In this document: positions 55,985-64,000 of the stretch, in pieces
Layout of the letters: each line of letters opens with the position of its first letter
Numbering within the stretch: the first letter of the stretch is position 1
From: Hexactinellida sp. DTS-2022
Lineage: Eukaryota; Porifera; Hexactinellida
NCBI GenBank assembly: GCA_028753945.1
Contig: JAPNXP010000015.1
Coordinates: forward strand, 2,914,001-2,978,000
Direction: 5' to 3'
Length of the DNA: 64,000 nt
Notes under the pieces: model-generated
Databases searched by the model: none
Seen by the model: only the letters and a program-made list of their open reading frames with translations
What the model was told of the DNA's origin: nothing
Translations under genes and position numbers: made by a program

Positions 55985-57421
55985 AAGGCGAGGACAAGCT
56001 GAAGTGGAAGTTCCTTCCCGAGCAGCATACAGGGTCTCTGCTCGTTATAACCAAACAGATACTGGATGAGATCCTAGACGAGGAGTTAGAGATTTGGACA
56101 AAGTTCCAGAGCGCTAGATCTCAGTACACAGCGCCTGCGACTGACCACAAACAGTATGTAGCCCCTAGCTCCAAGGCTGGGAGATGTCTCTGTCACTCAA
56201 ACAACATGATTCACAAAAGCAAATGCGTGGGTCAAACTCTGTATCGCCTCTCCGCCCCCGAGACCACAAACGGGTTCTCCTACCCCTCCCCCGTCCTCAG
56301 ACCCATATTCCTGCTAACGCCTGCTATCGTCGGGGACGAGCATCGTTTCCAGTCTCTGCACAGCAGTTCCTTTTGTTACTCCGATATCTAGCAACACTAT
56401 TGACACTACCGTGCGAGAAAAACCTCATCCGCTAATCCAGGAGAAGCTCTACAGCGAAATGATCATAACAGAGTCACAGCACACAGAGACCGTGGAGATG
56501 CTGCTGGCTCACTTTAGACAGGCATTCGGTCTTGTGCTGGATGACTTTAACATTGTTGGGAAATCAGTTCGCTCGTAGGCGTATCTGTTTGTCAAGGAGT
56601 ACACCGGCAAATCCGAGACCCTCTTCATGAAGTACAGCACTGCTACTAAGTGCTGGAGAAGTGCCAGCATCGGAGCATCCGTGCTACAGGCAAAACGCGT
56701 TTCCTTCTAGAGCAGCCTACGATTCTTGGTTGAAAGAAGAGAAGTCAAAAATAATTATTCTAATCGAACGATTCTACCACCGAGGAAAACTGCCGAATGG
56801 TTATTATAAACGGAATCGATATACTGTGCTTACAAAGTAGTAATTCGCAAAATTCCTATGTCACTTTATTGGCAGTTTGTATTTTGATTAAGTGAGTACG
56901 TGACAACTAAAATACTTTCATCTTATCGTTAAGTATGTTAAAGACTTGAAATTGAATACCCTACTACTTCGTATTCATCTCATTGAACAAGTCAGTATTT
57001 CGACTTGTGGACAATGCATATGGATAAGACGTACCTCGCTTAGTACGTACTTTTTCCTGTTTCCCAGGGTTGTACGTGTTAACCGAGTTCTACTGTATAT
57101 AAATTATACATTGATCGTTCAAGACACTTATTATGTTTTAACATTTGCAGATCACTGCGAAAGGAGACAGAGCCCCGGATCACCCCAGTGGTTAGAGTGT
57201 CGCTGCCGCGAGACCTCCACAAGTGCTACTCGATACTCCTAAGCATTCTGCTTGCAGTACGAACTGAGCAACTGTCTGACCGGCTATCTCGACAGACGGG
57301 GTATTTCCAACATAGCCATTGACATGAGTGTCGACAGTATTCAGCACCTCGATCCAATCAAGAAAGTGAAGCTTAACAACGGATGTCAGAAGAAGAAACC
57401 AACCCCCAAAGCAGATCTCTA
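55985..57421 (+). pseudogene. Unrecognised host gene remnant, several pieces
   Basis: Three stretches have codon-like composition and higher G+C than the background: about 55987-56388 (DKLKWKFLPEQHTGSLLVIT, ILDEILDEELEIWTKFQSAR); 56459-56710 (MIITESQHTETVEMLLAHF, a TAG after KSVRS, then AYLFVKEYTGKSETLFMKYS); and 57255-57421 (QYELSNCLTGYLDRRGIS, ending KKKPTPKADL stop). They could be exons of one gene split by repeats (a pogo-like fragment near 57020-57100) with a nonsense codon near 56578. The function is not recognised. Confidence 0.35.
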
Positions 57422-57424
57422 ATG

Positions 57425-58648
57425 AAAGAAGATCGCCAAGCCTTCGGTCTTATCGTTGCAAAATTGGTCAATCTTGAAGAGGCATTTCAATACCCAATAA
57501 CAACAATCCCACTAGCTGTGGCTACATCTGAATCAACACTAAGGTAGTCAAATAAGGCATCGCTCAGAAATTATTTGATGAACGAATCTTGTTCAATTTT
57601 CGAAAACACACCCAAAAATTGTTCATGGTTTATTGACAGCCTTGCTGCAATTCGATCTTTGCGCCCAAAGAAAACTTACCGCGAATGGCTAAAGAGTTTG
57701 TTGCAGTTCATAACTCCACCTAAAGAGTCAGAAGCAATTCAAGTGGGACTCATAAACGACACCTACAAAGAAGACAGCATAAAAGGAGGCATGAGAAAGG
57801 AAAGGGGCGAGTCAGGTCCAAGAGTTATAATAGAAGGGTTTGATCAACACATGCTGCAAGGTAGCAAATGGCAAGATTTCTTGAATAGCGGGGAGAATAA
57901 AATAACTTATACTACTCGTTGTAAAGTACCTTGAAACGAGAGAGGGAATAAGCCTATTACAGCATCCACATATAGTGACTGCTGGAGACACGACGTATTC
58001 CATAAGAGATGGAGAGATTAGCATCCTTTACAAGTGCAATCAGGAAGAAGCTGACACGCGTCTGGTACTACATGCTTCGCTGGATGATAATGATGTTGTT
58101 GTGGTCTCAAAAGATACCGACGTTCTCATTCTATTAATATGGGCATACGAAAAGTGCAACGTTCAGAAGAAGTGGTATCTGAAATATGATCACAATAAAT
58201 ATGTTGATATTAATACAATCTGCACATTTCTGGGCCCAAAGACATGTCTCGCTCTTCCAGCGGTACATGCTATGACAGGTTGCGACACAACATCATACCT
58301 GTTTAATGTGGGGAAAGTAATGGTTATTAAAAAGATTCCTGAACACGCCAAGTAAAGCAGACTTACTCATGGATCTTGGTAAAGACCAGTCTATCACAGA
58401 GGAAATTGTGGAAAGTGCAAAGGAGTTTCTTCGTTCGATGCCTTATACAGGAAAGCAGAAAGAAACCTATATCCAAACCAGAATTCTATAGTGCAAAGAA
58501 ATGGGAGTGAAGTCGTCGATGCAATGGTTCTCCCACCAGATCCTGATTCTGTTGTACAAGTCATCAAAGGAGTCCACTATCAAGTTTACTTCTGGCGTCG
58601 GTGTACTGAAATCAATAATGAAATCATACCCTTCAGCAATTATGGATG
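57425..58648 (+). pseudogene. Decayed copy of a multi-copy animal protein with EEADT/DTDV motifs
   Basis: Pieces in order: VAKLVNLEEAFQYPITTIPL, KTYREWLKSLLQFITPPK, YKCNQEEADTRLVLHAS, VVVSKDTDVLILLIWAY, LPAVHAMTGCDTTSYLFNVG, then AMVLPPDPDSVVQVIKGVHY. This motif set is familiar from repetitive, uncharacterised invertebrate proteins, which I suspect (not shown here) are linked to PIN/FEN-like nuclease folds. Lesions: an in-frame TAG near 57545, a frameshift between 57934 and 57975, another near 58350, and TGA at 58646. Probably a dead copy of a mobile or amplified gene. Confidence 0.5.
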
Positions 58649-60333
58649 AATATGGCCATATCCAGAATAATTTAGACATCAATCGAAAGGTCTTCTTGGG
58701 TTCTATTCAAATTTACAAATTTCATGTTATGGCGGCATATCGTTCCAAATTTATGGCCGATAGTGTGAAATTTTTGTCGTGTGATGACGTCACCTATTAT
58801 GTGACAACCAACTATTTTCAAAAATGTTGTCTGGGCTTAGAACAATCCTAGTGACCTAAAGTATCATTTCAAACCTTAAAAACTTTGGTTAGGCACTTCC
58901 TTAGATGGTTAGGATTTTTACCCTGTATAAGAGGCTTGACAAGTGGAACTAGGGCAATTTTGTTTGTTTCTCAAATCAATTTTAAAGTACTTTCACGCTC
59001 TTTTGTATAACCTAAAACCTAGAAATATGTAGTTTCGTGGTTAAATTCCATTGTGTTACTATAAAAATACTCTATTTGTATGATGACTCATTGAATTAAA
59101 TGCTTAAATTCTTGTTAAGGACTGACTCATTAATAGCACTTCTCAGTATTCATAAAAAGCATTGCAAAGACAATTTAAAGTTATAATTCGTTGGTAGGAA
59201 TATACATATATATGCTTATAAGGAACTGGATTTCCCTAATTAGCTATTCATTTCAATTTGAGATTCTAATTGTCAGGAGAATTTATGAGCGGAAAATGAG
59301 TCCTAAATAAATTTAGTGGGAAAACATAATGTGGCAGTCGTGGGCAGATGTTTTGAAAAATGCTAATTGTTCCTATATATAGTATAGGCTATTAATAAAA
59401 AAATAAAACGGCCCGCACAACCCCGCCCAGAAGTCTTCCAAGCATTTTCTTGGAAGGGCCATAATTTAAATTCGTCCACACATTATTTTATTTTAGCTGT
59501 TTTCTAATATATAAATAGTAAACGTAAATCAGATTATTTATGATCTAATGGATAATAAGGAAGATATTGATTTTTTAACTGACAGCTTTAATTCAGGGAG
59601 GCAACAGAGGCGTTTAGGAACGCTTTTTGAAATTATAGTAAGTGATTCTTATAAGATTTTGAGTAAATTAAAGAGATATCCATGATTAAATATAGTCAAC
59701 TATGTTATAAAAACTATATCAGGTTCCTAAAGTACTTGTACATGCGATAATTAAACTTAGTAACCATCTACCGTCTCCATATTCAATGTAATATAATATT
59801 TTCCAAGAAAATGAATTGGCTTTTAGTTATTTTTACAATGTTTAAAATTTATTATCAATATTTATGGAATACTTAATGAACTTGTAAGAGAATGTCCGGA
59901 ATTCCATTTATGAGACTGGATACATCATTTTTAATGATGCCATTCAATTTGCAGCTATCTATAACCTATATGTCAATAATACTTTATGAGTAGGTGTCTG
60001 CTACCAAAATGCCTATTTCTACTAAAATATCATTTAAAGCCACTGTGATAACGAACATTTATATATTCTATTTCGGCACTTACGACCAGTGGCGTATGCT
60101 GTAATTTGTGTGCGAGCAAAAAGCACTCGCGTATTCTCTTGGTGGGTTTGCTTATTGGGATAAAACCAAATTACTCATAGGCGTTAAAATCATCTTGGCA
60201 TGTTCAATGTAAGCCCTCGCCAATCCGAGCGGGAGATATGACAATTTTTTGGTCTAAAAAGTTAAAACATAATAGTTTTCAATTGGAAATGGAACTTTTT
60301 AATACGAGTAATTGTTTCATTTGGATATAGTGC
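58649..60333. other. Gene-poor AT-rich stretch
   Basis: After the pseudogene the strand stays open briefly (to 58851) but without recognisable similarity. The rest has scattered homopolymer runs and a CAGTGGCGTATGC fragment near 60089 that may be a lone hAT-like end. Nothing else supported. Confidence 0.5.
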
Positions 60334-60812
60334 TACATGGCCTACAGCCTACTATAATACGGCAGTAGGCCATGTATATAATATTGCCAGTTGTCGGTGT
60401 TGCGAATCGTCCGTTGCGAGTTGTCGTGTTGCGAATTGTCGTGATGCGAGTTGTCGTACTCCCGATTTAGTAGCCTTTGGGGGATGAAATAAATTCCTAT
60501 TTTAGTATTCCTGTTATAAAATTATTAGAAAGTAAGAAGAAAAAATGAAATATATGATATTTGAATTTTTCATCATTTTACAATAAATTGTTACCGTCAT
60601 CGTTAACTGGCGCCTAAACAGCTTAACCACAAACCTCAGATTCTCAAAAGTGGTTCCATTGGACTCGCAATGGTTGATTACCCCATACATAATGCAAAGT
60701 ATGCCAATAGGAAGCATAGTTTAGCATAGAATAAAATTAGAAAACTGGACACCTATTTTCTACTATGATTCGGCAGCATGTATAGCCAGCCGTATTATAG
60801 TAGGCTATGAAT
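60334..60812. mobile_element. Partial long-TIR element (second copy of the 13934 family)
   Basis: 60466-60812 matches the right half of 13934-14719 (GATTTAGTAGCCTTTGGGG through AGGAAGCATAGTTTAGC to the TATTATAGTAGGC end). The left end is reduced to CATGGCCTAC..GTAGGCCATG near 60338-60376, followed by a short GTTGCGAGTTGTCGTGTTGC tandem repeat (about 60392-60465, four imperfect ~17-bp units). Confidence 0.6.
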
Positions 60813-60819
60813 GCTATGG

Positions 60820-61136
60820 TTGCGAAATTTTGTAAAAGGTCTGTCAGTCCCTACCCCAGGAGAAACTCATCCAATATATCTATATTTCTCCAAAGATGCC
60901 TAACAAGCTTTTAATGTTGATATTCGTGATCAGCACAAAATTTCCAGCAATTTGAGGGATCATTGACCATTTATAACTTTAATTGTATAAGTGATACCTC
61001 AAATTGCTGGAAATTTTGTGCTGATCACGAATATCAACATTAAAATCTGGTTAGGCAATAATTTATTGGAGAAAGATAGATATATCTAGAGTTTCTCCTG
61101 GAGTAGGGACTGACAGACCTTTGACAAAATGCGCAA
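60820..61136. repeat. ~317-bp snap-back palindrome
   Basis: Arms of about 135-140 bp from TTGCGAAATTTTGTAAAAGG (left) to a matching reverse complement ending GCGCAA, with GGTCTGTCAGTCCCTACCCC and CAGCACAAAATTTCCAGCAA mirrored, around a ~35-nt loop near 60975. A small indel between arms (near 60890 against 61055) shows some age. Confidence 0.8.
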
Positions 61137-61417
61137 CTTATAGCACTAAATATAAAACATTTTTTGTGAAAAAAATAGTTCTGCACATACAATGGCAACT
61201 TTCTAAAGGTGGGACAACATAAATTTCAAAAAAATACATTTTTCGGATAACCCTAATATAATAGACATACACAAACAACTATAACTGAGAACATGAGCTA
61301 AAAAGACATGAATATTATTACTAAAATATACATAGGAAGATTACTAGTAAAATTTGTGGTCAATAAATTTCTTGCCAATATGTACAAATAAAATAATGAC
61401 GATAAATGTATACAAAA

Positions 61418-64000
61418 CTAGAAGAAGTAAACAGGTCCCAGCAATCGATTGATATCTTCTGTACACTGTCTATGTCGTTTAGAGTAGAGAGATACTCTCC
61501 TCCTAACCTCCATCATAATATGGGAAAACTCCATATTATTACAGGAATGCATTACACTGCAAAATGACTGAATAAAGAATGTACCAACTGTTGAGTCTCT
61601 ATACGAGACATACTGATTAACAGTAGAGTCTGCTATAAATGTGTCTATGTGTTCACCGAATGTAGATTGTGATTTATTCTGATTGAGGAATTTATTATGT
61701 TTCATACTGCTAGTATTTTGACCATCTGTTGCACTAGATGGACTGGGCAAAAATGAGACAAAAAATCATCATCCATCTTTGATCCATCGTACTTCATTTC
61801 TATCCTATGCTTTGCAGTACCCCTACAAGCCTGGAAAATAAATATTTTGGGCTTAGATTCGAGACCTTGACAGTATTTTGATGAAAATTCTGACACAATT
61901 CTGTCTTTTGAAAGCGGTTTTTCATTTGAGAAGATTACTTCTCCTCTATCATTCCCGTGAGACATGACCACACAAATGAATGAATCATACTGCTTATGAT
62001 TCAAATTTCTAATATATTTCAGAGTCTTCATGAATTCCAATCGAGTTAAGTTCTCATATACACAAGTATCATACTGAAGGAAATCAAACACACGTCTCAA
62101 AGCAGCAACATCAAAGCTAGAACCAACTCGCTTCGCAGAGTTACCTGTGTAGGATTCTATATTAACTATAAATGCTACTCCGTGTCTGATTCTGTTCATG
62201 ACATAAACACGAGAGTAATGCTGAGGCAGTTGAAGTGTTTTTATTGATGTGTCGAGTGTGTCTACTTTTCGGAATGAATCCATTATATCATCACAAAAGT
62301 CCAGTAGATGACGATGATAAACATCAGTTTTATATAAAGCAGCATAAAATCTAATTGCCCATTGAGGACCCTGGTTAAACATATCCATTAAAAACATTTC
62401 TGACTTACTTTGGTCAATGGAAATATCCTCCATTAAAATGGTTGAGATTCTTTGAATTGTTAAAAGTCCATATGAGTATAGAACATTGTATAATCGTTCC
62501 CACTTTAAATGTCTCGAAAACTCACCAAGATTATTGAATATAAAATGAGCAAACAGAGTGTTGTCACAGGAACTAGAGTCGAGAATAAGATCCTTCTTAC
62601 CAAGATATTTCAATACATTTTTGAATTGGTTTAAACAACAGAATTTATTCTGATATGTAAGATTATCATGAAAAACAGTATTCAAACAAACGGTTGGATT
62701 TGAATGATCAACCATTTCCAACAAAGATTGCTTATCACATGCAATTGTAGACAAAACTGTGTCCAACGACAAATGAGGTTTTTTGCCCTCGTCCAACTGA
62801 GATAGAGTTTCACACGAATCACACACAAACATTACTTTAGCTAAATTACCACAGGGGATCAAGGTACTCTGGATTTCCACCATATAAAGTTGTAAAAATG
62901 ATAAATAGTTTAGGGTCTCCGAGCAGATGTATTTTTCTTTTGGAGACTGCGCATCAATTGTAAAGAATTTTATCGAAATAAAAGCTTTATCAGCTACGCA
63001 TTCGAATGAAACCAACAGAGAATTACACACATAAAATATAGCACAATCATACCCTAGTGTAGATTTCGGTAATTTTTCGGACTCTCATCTCCTCAAACAC
63101 TTCTCTAGCAGTGTAAAGTAAAGAGATACAGGCAAGAATCCATCTGAGAAGAATAGAAAGAATTCAGATATCAAGCTGGAAAGAGGAAGTTGTTTTATGA
63201 GATCACTTAAGGAACCAGTTAGGAGATAAGGAACGTAAAAACTAGGATTCCCTCTTTCAAACTCACATTGAATTAAAATGCCATACAATTGGAACAATTC
63301 AAGAAGAGGTTCTCTTAAAGTGGACAAACCAATACAATCAAGTATAGAATCAAACAATCTAGCAGAGAGCATGCCTCTCTGATTACACGTAATGATATCA
63401 GCTTCAAACAGTTTAAAACATTCTTCTGTTACATTTTTAAGTTCTTTAACTTTAACAAATTGAGGAAATAGAATGTAATAAATGAGAGTAAGGAATCCTT
63501 GTATATCAATAATAATCTTTTCTTGCTTGTAGAAGAAGAATCCAATATCATTGAAGAAATGTAAGAAATACTGTAACTTTTCAGTACAACCTGATTTTTC
63601 AGCTAAATAATTAATGCGAGTTTCATCTAGAATGGGCTGTTTATCTTTTATAATGTCGTTTGCCAGTTTTAACCATTTAATTGGGATAGGTTCTTCAAAT
63701 GCCACTTGATCAGACACTCTTTTAATTGTGGATTTCAGTTTATTCATATTTACAAAGTAAGGAGAGTCTCTCTTACAACTCAATATAAACATTCCATCTT
63801 CCTCATGCACTAGACTGAATGAGTTATTTCTCTTTGACATGTGAGATCGGAGAGTGAGCAGATGCTCCCTGGCTATTTCTTCAGGATTATCCACCGCATC
63901 AGCTTTGCTAAAGACAAATATAATCTTAGCAGCACTGTAATACCCTTCTGCCAGTTGAGTTTTGCTAACTGAAAATATAGCATTAAGCCAAAACTCATAT
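61418..64000 (-). CDS. Roc-COR-CARD-caspase fusion protein, 5' end outside the window, two reading-frame breaks
   Basis: The minus strand is open from the window end. Order: end of a Roc GTPase domain (MSFWLNAIF, IIFVFSKAD as the G4-like motif); COR domain (YFLHFFNDIGFFFYK, IDIQGFLTLIYYILFP, GMLSARLFDSIL, FYVPYLL, FSDGFLPVSLYFTLLEKCL), continuing after an in-frame TGA (63085-63087); a CARD-like region (LLTIQRIST, MFLMDMFNQGPQWAIRFYAA, about residues 175-247 counted from 63030); then caspase p20 with RVGSSFDVAAL, CVVMSHGND (His) and IFQACRGT (Cys), and p10 with TFIADSTVNQYVSYRDSTVG and FFIQSFC. All catalytic and S1-pocket landmarks are present. p20 and p10 lie in different frames, offset by one base near 61749-61765. 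Caspases cleave after Asp in cell death and immunity; Roc-COR is a GTP-controlled switch. It may be a pseudogene, or the breaks may be sequence errors. Confidence 0.75.
61749..61765 (-). other. Single-base frameshift in adenine runs between p20 and p10
   Basis: On plus there are runs of A5 (61749-61753) and A6 (61760-61765). The p20 frame (MDDDFLSHF) and the p10 frame (PSPSSATDGQ) differ by one base here. No GT-AG intron fits, so the cause is a one-base indel, real or technical. Confidence 0.7.
63085..63087 (-). other. In-frame TGA inside the COR domain
   Basis: LEKCLRR, stop, ESEKLPK.. YDCAIFYVCNSLLVSF: the same frame stays open for hundreds of codons on both sides, and COR-type sequence continues across. 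A CGA-to-TGA transition would explain it. A 47-nt GT-AG segment nearby does not preserve the frame. Confidence 0.75.

Noticed and set aside
57180..57240. tRNA-like sequence (GTGGTTAGAGTGTCGCTGCCGCG)
   Set aside because: Only a D-arm-like string; no anticodon or T-arm in register.
63040..63087. 47-nt GT-AG intron removing the TGA in the Roco-caspase
   Set aside because: Its length is not a multiple of three, and removing it shifts the frame that clearly continues as COR sequence.

Overview
The window looks like nuclear DNA of an AT-rich invertebrate animal. It has GT-AG introns, a macroH2A histone gene (an animal histone variant), animal-type caspases with CARD and Roc-COR domains, and very dense DNA transposons (hAT-like, pogo-like, Helitron-like, KDZ, THAP/P-like). 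An early-branching lineage such as a sponge would fit, but that is inference. No prokaryotic operon, CRISPR array or convincing RNA gene was seen.

Layout. (1) 1-16084: repeats built from blocks carrying an isoprenylcysteine carboxyl methyltransferase-like (ICMT) gene pair facing inward, then a broken TRIM/NHL-repeat gene. 4703-16084 is the left arm of a very large inverted repeat whose right arm is 43330-53054; about 27 kb lies between. (2) 17155-25800: a THAP/P-like DNA transposon with 31-bp perfect terminal inverted repeats. A KDZ-superfamily transposon (17406-23508) is nested right at its THAP start codon. The KDZ element has an apparently complete seven-exon transposase and a divergent Ulp1-protease/PHD accessory gene. 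(3) 26030-38121: a P-like element remnant, then about eight tandem copies of a 1.4-1.7 kb satellite. Each unit carries a foldback hairpin with the remnant's ends, and some carry a ~60-bp minisatellite. (4) 38130-40834: hAT-like miniatures and a pogo-like element split by a 1.4 kb CCGGAA-rich element. (5) 40889-42583: macroH2A (H2A fold, linker, macro domain) with one phase-2 intron. (6) 43330-53054: right arm with ICMT copies five and six and the second TRIM/NHL copy. (7) 53127-54407: a caspase-fold protein that has lost both catalytic residues. (8) 54488-61140: snap-back palindromes, degraded genes and a P-like MITE. (9) 61418-64000, minus strand and cut by the window end: Roc-COR-CARD-caspase, with one in-frame TGA and one single-base frameshift.

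How it fits together. The inverted arms can be aligned to each other, so full and empty insertion sites can be read directly: several transposons sit in only one arm and therefore landed after the duplication. The two caspase-fold genes make this a possible cell-death or immune locus, with one catalytically competent-looking enzyme and one pseudo-enzyme about 8 kb apart.
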